Source of the DNA: a candidate division TA06 bacterium SM23_40
GTDB taxonomy: Bacteria; LJUI01; SM1-40
Direction: 5' to 3'
Assembly: GCA_001303705.1 (NCBI GenBank)
Contig: LJUI01000057.1
Location: forward strand, 1-14,319
DNA: 14,319 nt
A model generated the notes under the pieces. That model did not search any database. It saw only the letters and a program-made list of their open reading frames with translations, and was not told the origin of the DNA. This document shows positions 1-7,101 of the stretch, in pieces; position 1 is the first letter of the stretch; every line of letters begins with the position of its first letter. The translations under genes were made by a program, and so were the position numbers.

Positions 1-157
1 CCAGCCAGTACCCGGCACCCACTCCCACAAAGAGGCTCTCGGCGAACTTGTACACGGGATTGTCGCGGTACAGAAAGCTGAAGATCGCGAGAGTGAGAAA
101 AGCTCCGACCCATATCCCGACCGTCTCAACCCACCCGAGTCCGCCAATCGTCTCCAC
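1..157 (-). CDS. Family D membrane protein, third copy (D3), 5' part only
   Basis: The first 52 codons of a family D polytopic membrane protein; the rest lies beyond the left edge. Read from a GTG at 157, it gives a short soluble start, a hydrophobic helix (about residues 13-31) and the family signature FLYRDNPVYKFAE, followed by LFVGVGAGYWL, which opens a second helix. The same signature occurs in D1 (8532-9209) and D2 (3405-4046). The GTG is chosen because AGGGGA lies 7 bases upstream and the start falls 13 bases after the C3 stop, as expected for a coupled downstream gene; no ATG is available. One difference from the other two copies: the signature reads AESL, not AEHL, so a histidine shared by D1 and D2 is a serine here. 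Function unknown. Confident as a family member, less so of the exact start. Confidence 0.85.
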   Translation of the reverse strand, partial: METIGGLGWVETVGIWVGAFLTLAIFSFLYRDNPVYKFAESLFVGVGAGYWL

Positions 158-170
158 GGCAGCGTCCCCT

Positions 171-1004
171 CTAGGCCTCGCTCTCTCTCCTCCGGGAGAG
201 AAGGTAGCTGATGTTCCCCAGGACAACGAACAGAATGATGAGGAGATGGACTGCAGACTGCGCATCCATTCCACGCGCCGCCGTGCCGGGCTGCTCGATC
301 AAGATCTCGTACTCCGCTGCTCCCGCCATGCCCCCGAGCAGGCCCAGCAGCTGACCGGATTCCATGTACGGATAGAAGTTCGGCGCGCTCACCGCTGTCA
401 CGCCCGCACCCATCGGGACGTCGAAGCGGCTCTGCACTTGCTGCACCCACTCCCGCGTTCCGGGAGTCCCGGCTGAGATACTCACAAGAAAAGCAATATC
501 GGCGAAGTTTGAGATTTTCCGCATGAGCGGCAGCTCCTCAACCGGCGTGAGGTAGAAGTCGCGGGGGAAGAGGCCGGGGATCGAGGTCCCCATCTCCACC
601 ATCGCATTCGGGCCGCCGGTTGTGTACCCCAGATTGACGTAGTCGACTCCGTACTCCTTCCCGTACTCTGCTGCGACCTGCTGGTGGGCGGCTTCGACGA
701 GCGGCGGCCCCTCCGGCCAGAGGCAGACGGAGATGACACGCAGGTTGCGGCTGAAGCAGTGGCGGTACACCGCCAGAGTCATCGGCTGGAGTTCCGGCAT
801 CCCGTCCGGGCTGTAGTCACCGGCGAGCATTACGATCGAACCCTCGGGCAGGCCCTCGATCTCGTCAAACAGACCCCGTGTCGATCGCCCAACCGCCACC
901 GGCAGGCGGAAGGGGAAGAGGAACGGCAGGACAACGCATATCGCGACGAAGAGGAAGACGACGCGTCGGTCGATGCTCTGGAGTCGTTCGAAGAATCGTA
1001 TCAT
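171..1004 (-). CDS. Family C membrane-anchored alpha/beta protein, third copy (C3), 277 aa
   Basis: Unrecognised protein, homologous to C1 and C2. One TM helix near residues 15-33 follows an arginine-rich start (MIRFFERLQSIDRR), then about 210 residues of alternating strands and helices, then a second TM helix near 250-269 and an arginine-rich tail. The positive-inside rule puts both ends in the cytoplasm and the soluble domain outside. Motifs shared by all three copies: MPELQPM (69-75), RHCF (81-84), DYVNLG (121-126), GVTAVSA (201-207), YPY, GLLGGM, GAAEYE (228-233) and GMDAQS just before the last helix. The frame is open upstream to 1148, but 1004 is chosen because GGAGGA lies about 11 bases before it, the product then matches C1 from its first residues, and the upstream extension would overlap B3. 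It starts 17 bases after B3 and ends 13 bases before D3. Function unknown. Confidence 0.9.
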   Translation of the reverse strand: MIRFFERLQSIDRRVVFLFVAICVVLPFLFPFRLPVAVGRSTRGLFDEIEGLPEGSIVMLAGDYSPDGMPELQPMTLAVYRHCFSRNLRVISVCLWPEGPPLVEAAHQQVAAEYGKEYGVDYVNLGYTTGGPNAMVEMGTSIPGLFPRDFYLTPVEELPLMRKISNFADIAFLVSISAGTPGTREWVQQVQSRFDVPMGAGVTAVSAPNFYPYMESGQLLGLLGGMAGAAEYEILIEQPGTAARGMDAQSAVHLLIILFVVLGNISYLLSRRRESEA

Positions 1005-1021
1005 GAGAGGGCCGATCCTCC

Positions 1022-1663
1022 CTATTCTCCGCCCAGGTATGCCCGTTCGATCCCGAGTATGATGCGCAGACCCATCGCCATGACCCCCATGGCAGCTCCC
1101 ATCATGATCCCGCGGAATCCGATCATATTCGGCACATTCATGATCCACTCCGTCACCACCGGCAGCTGCAGGGCTGTGGGCAGTCCTCTCGTCAACAGGC
1201 TACCCAGCGGTACCCGTCCCAGCATTACGATGACCGCTGCGAGCAGCAGGAGCGTGGCCTCCCAGTTGCGGACGCGAAAGGCGCGGTACGCCGCCGAGGC
1301 GATGAAGAACGCGAGAAGGGCGAACATCGTCATATCGAGGTGGACTTTCAGGTGCCGGAACAGGTAGTTGAATGGTGTGCCCTCTCCCACCCCCCAGACC
1401 AGACCGGTGATCATCATGGCGAACATGCCGGCCAGGAGTACAATGCTGTACGGCCAGCCGGCAGTGCGGCGAGGGATCCTCTCAAAGAGATGGATGCGCA
1501 GGAGATTACCGATCCCGAGGACGATGGAGGCGGCGATAACGATGACGCTCCACTGGCGGAGCTCAGACGCGGCGTTGGCCACCAGCGGATGGGGCACGAA
1601 GAAGTCGACGAGCTGGACGAACCCGGCCACGAAGGTGATGATCAGAGGGATCTCTCTACGCAT
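1022..1663 (-). CDS. Family B polytopic membrane protein, third copy (B3), 213 aa
   Basis: Integral membrane protein with about six TM helices, homologous to B1 and B2 and of the same length class (207-218 aa). The family core is clear: TMFALLAFFIASAAYRAFR, then EATLLLLAAVIVMLGRVPLG, then a C-terminal stretch ending ILGIERAYLGG. B1 and B2 share VPNLAAKRGIMIGVGLG, where this copy has VPNMIGFRGIMMGAAMG, so B3 is the most diverged of the three, like its partner A4. The ATG at 1663 aligns with the start of both other copies (MRREIP, MQRQIP, MRRQVP); GAGGAT lies about 11 bases upstream. Unlike the other copies it does not closely follow its A gene: 252 bases with a likely terminator and a heptamer array lie between them, so it may have its own promoter, though I could not pick one out. 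Function unknown. Confidence 0.9.
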   Translation of the reverse strand: MRREIPLIITFVAGFVQLVDFFVPHPLVANAASELRQWSVIVIAASIVLGIGNLLRIHLFERIPRRTAGWPYSIVLLAGMFAMMITGLVWGVGEGTPFNYLFRHLKVHLDMTMFALLAFFIASAAYRAFRVRNWEATLLLLAAVIVMLGRVPLGSLLTRGLPTALQLPVVTEWIMNVPNMIGFRGIMMGAAMGVMAMGLRIILGIERAYLGGE

Positions 1664-1681
1664 TATACTCGTTCATCCTCT

Positions 1682-1786
1682 CGCTTCACGCTTCACGCTT
1701 CACGCTTCACGCTTCACGCTTCACGCTTCACGCTTCACGCTTCACGCTTCACGCTTCACGCCTCACGCTTCACGCTTCACGCCTCA
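1682..1786. repeat. Heptamer tandem array, 15 copies of CGCTTCA
   Basis: Fifteen uninterrupted 7-bp units read on the plus strand as CGCTTCA (TGAAGCG on the transcribed strand). Thirteen are identical; the 12th (1759) and 15th (1780) read CGCCTCA. The array lies in the non-coding gap between A4 and B3, ending about 18 bases before the B3 start codon, so it would form most of a B3 leader. Heptamer arrays of this kind arise by slippage and are common in environmental bacterial genomes; no function is shown here. Confidence 0.98.
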
Positions 1787-1885
1787 CGCGTTTCTGCACG
1801 CCGCCCGATTCTCTGTACTTCATCTGTTCGGCGCGCCGCCAGTCCCTTCGTGGCACAGACGCCCGCACCAGTCACCCAATAGAAG

Positions 1886-1906
1886 AAAAACCGGCGTGGC
1901 AGCCGG
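1886..1906 (-). terminator. Probable intrinsic terminator after A4
   Basis: On the minus strand, 9 bases after the A4 stop codon, CCGGC and GCCGG form a 5-bp all-GC stem around a 6-base loop (TGCCAC), followed at once by TTTTTC. The stem is short, but the T run and its place directly behind a stop codon fit a Rho-independent terminator. It would end transcription between A4 and B3, inside what is one unit in the other cassettes. Confidence 0.55.
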
Positions 1907-1915
1907 AACGCGACT

Positions 1916-3187
1916 CTATTGCCCCGCCACATAGAAGAAGTTTCTGAAAATGTCGGCGATGGCTGTGAGCGGAGCGACCCCGAATGCCACCGCAGTCTCC
2001 ATGATCACTCCGACGATGATAGCGACCATGACGAACGCCTTCCCCAGATCCGAGCCCTTGAGACTCCCGAGCAGCTTCGGCTCGCGGGACAGGTATGCGC
2101 TCGCGGCATAGAGCTCCTCCCCGATCAGGGTGTAGTCGCATGCGGTGATGAAGAACGGCAGCTGGGATACCATCGCCGTGCCCGCGACCTGGATCGCCCC
2201 AGCTTCGAACCCGGTCTCCGCGAGCAGAAGCGACTCTGCCCAGAATGCCCCCATATAGAGGTTGGCCGCCGGCCTCTCACGGAGCATGATGCCGTTCACC
2301 GCGGCGGCGAACGCAAACTGGGCGTCGGAGAGATATCGTATATTGTCAGGATTGTACGCGTCGGGTTTGCCGACCGATAGATATGCCTCCTTCACAACCT
2401 CCTCGGCTGCGGACATGACGACAGCGCGGGCCGTGGGCACGAGGAGCGGGCTTTCGTATCTGGCCGTGATCTTGGCCACATGGGTCAAGATGGAGAGACT
2501 GGCCACGGTCATGATGTTGTCGATCTCACCGATCCCCGGAACATAGAGAACCGGTTTCCCCATCTCTGTGGCGCGTCCGATCGCCTCCTCGACCGCGGTC
2601 AGGCCGGGGATGCGACGGACGAAGAGCTCCTTCCCCCGCCGCGCCTGAGCGATGTATGTGAGCACGAAGCTGAAGAAGAGTACGAGGATGATGAACATGT
2701 TGAGCCTTCTTGTGCGGAACCAGTTGGCGCGGGAGGCCGCCGGCCCGCTCGGCTCAGAGTCGACAGTCTGCATGTCATCCTTCGCCCGCACAATGTAATA
2801 GTACGTCGTCCCATCGGTAGCCGTAGTGTCGACGTACGACTCAACGCCCGGCGGAACCTCGTCGATCAGTAGATACCCTCTGCCCGGCTGTGTTGAACGA
2901 AGGATATCATACCCCACGACATCGTCATCGCCCGCACCATCATCGCGCGACCGCGTCCAGCTGATGGCGATCTGCCTTCCCCCATCACCCGGCACATCGT
3001 GAGCGACAACTGAGGTCGCCGGTCCGGGAGGCCGAGTAGCGATGAAGGCCTCGAGAAACGCCGATTCGCCGAGGGGCTCCTCACCCGGCTGGAGCGGAGC
3101 ACCTGCCGCGCTCCCTCCGATGTCGATCCCTGCCGCAAGGGAGGCGATGAGCATGACGATGATAGAAATCGATGAATGCACGCTCAT
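1916..3187 (-). CDS. Family A FnIII-TM-alpha/beta-TM membrane protein, fourth copy (A4), 423 aa
   Basis: Homologue of A1-A3. Order: signal peptide (MSVHSSISIIVMLIASLAAG), low-complexity linker, one fibronectin type III domain (about 53-150), TM helix (162-180), a basic RRGKELFVRR stop-transfer segment, a ~200-residue alpha/beta domain (184-380) and a second TM helix (383-402). The alpha/beta domain resembles what I recall as DUF6754; not verified. The family's strongest block is intact: QLPFFI, then ACDYTLIGEELYAASAYLS, then GSLKG. This is the most diverged A copy (GTAMVSQLPFF where the others have GTDAVAQLPFF) and it has a longer C-terminal tail. The frame is open to 3307, but 3187 is chosen because AGGAG sits 5 bases upstream, the signal peptide begins there, and a promoter-like sequence lies inside the longer version. 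Likely topology: FnIII outside, alpha/beta domain in the cytoplasm. Confidence 0.9.
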   Translation of the reverse strand: MSVHSSISIIVMLIASLAAGIDIGGSAAGAPLQPGEEPLGESAFLEAFIATRPPGPATSVVAHDVPGDGGRQIAISWTRSRDDGAGDDDVVGYDILRSTQPGRGYLLIDEVPPGVESYVDTTATDGTTYYYIVRAKDDMQTVDSEPSGPAASRANWFRTRRLNMFIILVLFFSFVLTYIAQARRGKELFVRRIPGLTAVEEAIGRATEMGKPVLYVPGIGEIDNIMTVASLSILTHVAKITARYESPLLVPTARAVVMSAAEEVVKEAYLSVGKPDAYNPDNIRYLSDAQFAFAAAVNGIMLRERPAANLYMGAFWAESLLLAETGFEAGAIQVAGTAMVSQLPFFITACDYTLIGEELYAASAYLSREPKLLGSLKGSDLGKAFVMVAIIVGVIMETAVAFGVAPLTAIADIFRNFFYVAGQ

Positions 3188-3261
3188 CCGAGCTCCTGTA
3201 GGTCGGCCACTCTGTCTGGCATACGTATTCCCCGGTGCGCTGAGACCCAACTCCGAGCCGC

Positions 3262-3291
3262 ACCGTATCATATCCTCTGCGATCCTGTCAA
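3262..3291 (-). promoter_or_regulatory. Candidate sigma70-type promoter for A4
   Basis: A perfect -35 box TTGACA (3286-3291) is followed after 18 bases by TACGGT (3262-3267) as a weak -10. A better-looking TATGAT lies only 13 bases from the -35 and is too close. Transcription would begin about 70 bases before the A4 start. The 217-base D2-A4 gap is large for this cluster, which fits a promoter here. The weak -10 keeps this tentative. Confidence 0.4.
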
Positions 3292-3404
3292 GGCCCGCCT
3301 GTATCAATTTGCCCGGGGCCGCGTCGCCGGATCAGCGTCCCTGGCGCCGACGATGTCCGGCCGCCCGCCAGAGGCTCACCACGCCATAGCCCCCTCTCAA
3401 TTCA

Positions 3405-4046
3405 TCAGCGGATGAGCCCCAGCCAGTCCCGGAACAGAAACTGCATGCGCCCGATCAGGAGTGAGACGCGGGCCATCACGGTATATCCGAATGAGGCGCC
3501 GAATCCCACCATGAGGAACCAGATCCCGATCCTGCTCGCTCCACCCAGCACTCCCTTGTGTTCCCGCGAAAAGAAGAAGTAGAGAAGCGAGCAGATGAGG
3601 CCGATGAGAAGGAGCGCGGCCGTGATCGAGACGGTCGGGGCCATGGCAGCGTGAACCTGGGCCAGCACGCGCGCCTGCATGTAGGAGGGGATAGCGAGGC
3701 CGGCGTACCCTCCGACGTAGAACGCGATGGCATATCGGCTGATCCAGGCGAACCGGGGAAAGAACCTCGTGAACATGAGAAGTCCGAGCACGCCCGGAAC
3801 AAGGGGGAGGAGCACTCCACCTCTCAGCACCGGGACGAGGAGCTGCCCTACGATATTGGCGTTCCAGTAGATGAGGGCCCAGTATCCTGCCGACACGCCG
3901 ACGAGCAGGTGCTCGGCGAACTTGTAGAATGGATTGTCCCGGTACAGGAACGAATAGATGCACAGGGTCAAGATCGCCCCCACCCAGATGGCGAACCGTT
4001 CAGGAGTGAACGGCCAGAACCCTGTCCACAGAGAGACTTCGTTCAT
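3405..4046 (-). CDS. Family D polytopic membrane protein, second copy (D2), 213 aa
   Basis: Integral membrane protein with about five to six TM helices, homologous to D1 and the partial D3. Shared motifs: FLYRDNPFYKFAEHLLVG after the first helix, RFFPR before a middle helix, SIAFYVG/AIAFYVG, YFFFSR followed by a GVLG loop, and the near-invariant C-terminal GFGASFGYTVMAR plus SLLIGR and a DWLG ending. Its ATG overlaps the C2 stop by one base (TGATG), indicating translational coupling with C2. It is slightly shorter than D1 (225 aa) because the extramembrane loops in the first half and the middle are shorter. No catalytic motif is visible; the role is presumably structural or channel-like in a complex with A, B and C, but that is only inferred from linkage. 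The next gene, A4, begins after 217 bases. Confidence 0.9.
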   Translation of the reverse strand: MNEVSLWTGFWPFTPERFAIWVGAILTLCIYSFLYRDNPFYKFAEHLLVGVSAGYWALIYWNANIVGQLLVPVLRGGVLLPLVPGVLGLLMFTRFFPRFAWISRYAIAFYVGGYAGLAIPSYMQARVLAQVHAAMAPTVSITAALLLIGLICSLLYFFFSREHKGVLGGASRIGIWFLMVGFGASFGYTVMARVSLLIGRMQFLFRDWLGLIR

Positions 4047-5017
4047 CAGTCTGTACCCTTCCCCCGCGCCGACTCTGCGAGCTCCTCTGCCCGGCGCCTT
4101 CTCCTGAGCGTGAAGAATGCAGCGTTTCCCAGCACTATGAATGCAATAATGGCAGCATGGACGATGGACTGTGAATCCATCCCGATCGATGCCTCCCGGA
4201 ACCGCCTCTCGAGCGCGCGCAGCTGCGCCTCGGGGAGCGCACGGCGCCTCGCCTCGGCGATCCCCAGCTCTTCCTCGAGGTCGTTCACCAGCTTCTCGTA
4301 TTCCGAGGCTCCCTTCATCCCCCCGAGCAGACCGATGGCCTGTCCGGTATCGAGATAGGGATAAAAGTTGAGCGCCTGAACCGCAGTCACCCCGAGCGCC
4401 ACTTGCTGCCGGTAGGGCGTATTCGCGTACAGCACCCAGAACTCGGCAAGTGCGGTGGCGGCGATCGAGACGACGAGATCGATGTCATTGTAGGTATGCA
4501 CTTCCTCGAGGAGCTCGATCTCCCCGATGGGCACACCGCCGTAGTCACGTGGATAGACGCCGTGCAGATCCCGACCGATGGCCAGCATCACGGCCGACGC
4601 CCCTGCCATATATCCGAGATAGACGTAGTCTTCCTGGTTCACCTTTCCATAATCGGCGGCTACCTCGCTCATCGCGATCCGGCCCAGGGCCGTCCCGTCC
4701 GGGTGGTTGGCGACGCCGATGACGACAAGATCGCGGACGAAGCAGTGCCGGAGCACGGCTCTTACCATGGGATACATCTCGGGCATCGTCGACGGGCCGA
4801 AATCGAATGAGATGAGTACCACCGACCCTGGAGGGAGCGTTTCGACGTAGTCGAAGACCTGCCGCACCGGCTCGGTGACGTTGGTGGGCAGGCCAAGGGG
4901 GAAGAAGAACGGAATGACCACGGCGAGGGCGATGAGCAGATAGATGATCCGCCGGTCCAAGGCCTGGAGGTGCTCTTGCCATGTTCTCTTCTGTTTCATT
5001 TCCCCCCTCCCGTTCAT
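4046..5017 (-). CDS. Family C membrane-anchored alpha/beta protein, second copy (C2), 323 aa
   Basis: Homologue of C1 and C3. TM helix near 23-41, external alpha/beta domain (about 65-280), TM helix near 286-303, then an unusually basic tail (five consecutive arginines, then an acidic/basic end). Shared motifs present: TMPEMYPM, RHCF (90-93), DYVYLG, GVTAV, FYPYLDTGQ, GLLGGMKGASEYE, and GMDSQS before the last helix. It carries a charged insertion of about 26 residues between SEYE and GMDSQS (around 245-276), predicted helical, absent from C1 and C3. The frame is open to 5737, but that extension is an out-of-frame shadow of B2. Two starts, 5017 and 4999, each have their own GGAGGGGGGAA ribosome site; 5017 overlaps the B2 stop as ATGA and is chosen. 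The stop overlaps D2. Function unknown. Confidence 0.88.
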   Translation of the reverse strand: MNGRGEMKQKRTWQEHLQALDRRIIYLLIALAVVIPFFFPLGLPTNVTEPVRQVFDYVETLPPGSVVLISFDFGPSTMPEMYPMVRAVLRHCFVRDLVVIGVANHPDGTALGRIAMSEVAADYGKVNQEDYVYLGYMAGASAVMLAIGRDLHGVYPRDYGGVPIGEIELLEEVHTYNDIDLVVSIAATALAEFWVLYANTPYRQQVALGVTAVQALNFYPYLDTGQAIGLLGGMKGASEYEKLVNDLEEELGIAEARRRALPEAQLRALERRFREASIGMDSQSIVHAAIIAFIVLGNAAFFTLRRRRRAEELAESARGKGTD

Positions 5018-5028
5018 TTCCCCCCTCC
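4995..5028 (-). repeat. Duplicated ribosome-site/start module at the C2 start
   Basis: A perfect 16-bp repeat (4995-5010 and 5013-5028, period 18) places GGAGGGGGGAAATGAA twice in a row on the minus strand. Each copy has a strong purine-rich ribosome site and an in-frame ATG (5017 and 4999). The upstream copy also supplies the last codons and stop of B2. The two starts differ by exactly six codons. Confidence 0.9.
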
Positions 5029-5670
5029 AAGGTACGTACGTTCGATGCCGAGGATCACCTTGAGCGCCGTCGAGATCGATCCCAGGCCGACCCCGATCAT
5101 GATGCCCCGCTTGGCCGCGAGGTTGGGCACCGTCAGTATCCAGTCCGTGAGCGCGGGAATCCCCACCTGCTCCGGCAGCCAGGACGTGAGCAGATGCCCG
5201 AGGGGCACCCTGCCGAGCATCACCATGACCGCGGCCACGAGCAGGAGCGTCGCCTCCGGTGTTCTGGCCCGGAAGGTGCGGAACGCAGCTGAGGCGATGA
5301 AGAAGGCAAGCAGCGAGAACATGGTCGAGTCCATGGGGACCTGGATGTTCTGGAAGATCCACATGAACGGTGTCCCCTCCTGCAATCCCCTCCCGTCCAG
5401 ATCCCATGGCCTGCCGGCAAGGATCATCGCAAACAGTCCTATGATGACCACGGCGCTGTACCACCAACCCGTCTTGCGCTGGCGAAGCTTGGTGACGTGG
5501 AGCCGCGTGATGCTGAAGATCCCCAGCAACATCGCGAAAGTATAGATGAGTCGGAGCCAGGCGAGCAACGTCTGATTCGCGGTCTCCATGGCAGGGTGAG
5601 GCGTGAAGTACAGCGATGTCCCGAAGAGCCCGGCGAAGAAGGCGATCCCCAGTGGGATTTGACGTTGCAT
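5014..5670 (-). CDS. Family B polytopic membrane protein, second copy (B2), 218 aa
   Basis: Integral membrane protein with about six TM helices, homologous to B1 and B3. Shared core: VPMDSTMFSLLAFFIASAA, then FRARTPEATLLLVAA, then MLGRVPLG, then LTVPNLAAKRGIMIGVGLG, ending ILGIERTYLGGGK. It is very close to B1 in the last 40 residues, which supports cassettes 1 and 2 being the most recent pair. The ATG at 5670 has GGAG 7 bases upstream and aligns with the starts of B1 and B3. It begins 23 bases after the A3 stop and ends in a 4-base ATGA overlap with C2, so A3-B2-C2-D2 looks like one tightly packed transcription unit. The conserved basic ring after the fourth helix (RTFRAR here, RAFRAR in B1) suggests a cytoplasmic loop. 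No enzymatic motif seen; function unknown. Confidence 0.9.
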   Translation of the reverse strand: MQRQIPLGIAFFAGLFGTSLYFTPHPAMETANQTLLAWLRLIYTFAMLLGIFSITRLHVTKLRQRKTGWWYSAVVIIGLFAMILAGRPWDLDGRGLQEGTPFMWIFQNIQVPMDSTMFSLLAFFIASAAFRTFRARTPEATLLLVAAVMVMLGRVPLGHLLTSWLPEQVGIPALTDWILTVPNLAAKRGIMIGVGLGSISTALKVILGIERTYLGGGK

Positions 5671-5693
5671 GAGATGTCTCCGCGGCAGACTGG

Positions 5694-6938
5694 CTACCGT
5701 GCAGCGAACAGCCCGCGGAACCAGTCGAAGCGTGCAACTGAGAGCACTGCTCCGGTGATCGCCAGTACGACGAGAATCAGCTTAGCCCAATCCTGCCCCT
5801 TGAGGCTCCCGAGGAGGAGCGGCTCGCGCGAGAGGTAGGCACTCGCCGCATACAGTTCCTCGCCTATAAGTGTATAGTCGCACGCTGTGATGAAGAATGG
5901 AAGCTGGGCAACTGCGTCCGTGCCCGCAATCTGGATCGCGCCCGTCGATGCCCCTGTCTCCGCGAGGATGAGCGACTCCGCATAGAAATAGCCCATGAAG
6001 AAGTTCGTCGCCGGCCGATCCCGCACCATGATGCCGTCGACGGCAGCGGTATAGCCAAACTGGCTATTCGTCACATAGAAGACCATCTCCTCCCGGTATG
6101 CGTCCGGTCTCCCGACCTCGAGAAACGCCTCCTTGACCACTTCCTGCTCTACCGCCATCACCATCGGATCGTAACAGGGAACGACGAGCTTTGAACCGTA
6201 CTCTGCGGCCCTCCTCGCCACCCTTCCCAGGATGTTGATCGCCGCGAGCGTGGCAACGTCGTCCATCGGATTGAGCCCGGAGACGTAAAGGATCGGCTTT
6301 CCCAGCTCGGTCGCCCGCCCAACCGCCTCGTCCACTGCCTCCAGACCGGCGATCTTGCGAATGAAGAGCTCTGTCCCGCGCCTGGCGCGGGAGATGAACC
6401 AGATAAGCAGCGCGGCGAAGCCGACTATACTGACGAGTACGCTCGTGCGGCCGAAGTTGAACCACTGCGGCCCGGCGAGGGCGCTCGTACCCCCGGCACC
6501 ACGGCTCGCCACGTCGCCGGCCATCGCGGTGACGAAGTAGGTGTACGGCGTTCCGTCCTCGACAGGCGAGTCGACATAGGTATCGACGCCAGGCCCCAGG
6601 GCAGCGAGCAGCATGGGCTCGCCCCCTGAGGTGTCGACGCGCGAGATGACATACCCGGTTACGGTGCCGAGCCCCGCTCCGTCATCCGGAGAGAGGTCCC
6701 ATCTCAATGTGATCGCTCCTCCCCCATCGTTTGGGGTGTCGGAGGCGCGGATGTTGGCTGGAGGCGCGGGGGAGACGGCGGAGAGATCAAGGGGAGTTGC
6801 GGGACCGACCGCCACCTCGGCCCGGGCGTGCGGGATGAGGAGAACGCCTACAAGAGGTATGAGAAGGACGAGCGAGCGCGCCGACCCGGCCGCACGGAGC
6901 ACTGCCGCGAGGAGTGCGGGGCGGCGAGGGTTGACCAT
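5694..6938 (-). CDS. Family A FnIII-TM-alpha/beta-TM membrane protein, third copy (A3), 414 aa
   Basis: Homologue of A1, A2 and A4. Signal peptide with an arginine-containing start and hydrophobic LVLLIPLVGVLLIP, cleavage likely after AHARA-type residues near 40. One FnIII domain follows (about 58-155; DTPNDGGGAITLRW is its typical first strand pair), then a TM helix (166-183), basic RARRGTELFIRK, the alpha/beta domain (187-385) and a second TM helix (388-403). The invariant block (QLPFFI, ACDYTLIGEELYAASAYLS, GSLKGQD) is intact. The frame is open to 7136, but that would overlap A2 and add a non-hydrophobic, proline- and arginine-rich stretch; 6938 puts the signal peptide at the N-terminus. 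Its ribosome site is weak (GGAAG, 14 bases away), so the start is the least certain part. The A2-A3 gap of 163 bases shows no convincing promoter. Confidence 0.88.
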   Translation of the reverse strand: MVNPRRPALLAAVLRAAGSARSLVLLIPLVGVLLIPHARAEVAVGPATPLDLSAVSPAPPANIRASDTPNDGGGAITLRWDLSPDDGAGLGTVTGYVISRVDTSGGEPMLLAALGPGVDTYVDSPVEDGTPYTYFVTAMAGDVASRGAGGTSALAGPQWFNFGRTSVLVSIVGFAALLIWFISRARRGTELFIRKIAGLEAVDEAVGRATELGKPILYVSGLNPMDDVATLAAINILGRVARRAAEYGSKLVVPCYDPMVMAVEQEVVKEAFLEVGRPDAYREEMVFYVTNSQFGYTAAVDGIMVRDRPATNFFMGYFYAESLILAETGASTGAIQIAGTDAVAQLPFFITACDYTLIGEELYAASAYLSREPLLLGSLKGQDWAKLILVVLAITGAVLSVARFDWFRGLFAAR

Positions 6939-7101
6939 GTCACGTACCGCAGCTTCCGGTGCTATGCACCGCAGGGCGGGCGGAATACGGCTCGCCACCC
7001 TCGGCGACAATGCCGCGAGGCCGGGCCCGGCAGGAAAGCCTGCTGCCCTACAGAGTCGACCATCCATATGGAGTCCGTTCAGAGATGGGGCAGGCGATCG
7101 C

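Noticed and set aside
1340-1934. Plus-strand frames containing repeated LHASRFT peptides
   Set aside because: The repeats are just the heptamer DNA array read through in frame; the flanks are antisense to B3.
3188-3307. N-terminal extension of A4
   Set aside because: It would bury the signal peptide 40 residues inside the protein and contains a promoter-like sequence; 3187 has an excellent ribosome site.
3476-3820. Further minus-strand frames inside D2, B1, A1 and A2
   Set aside because: Ser/Arg-rich alternative readings of the real genes with no features of their own.
5018-5737. N-terminal extension of C2 to a far upstream ATG (563-residue version)
   Set aside because: The extension lies wholly over B2 in another frame; C1 and C3 begin where the shorter C2 begins, with strong ribosome sites.
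7021-7043. Palindrome CCGGGCCCGG next to a 5-bp hairpin in the A2-A3 gap as a terminator
   Set aside because: No T run on either side; GC-rich palindromes are expected by chance in such DNA.
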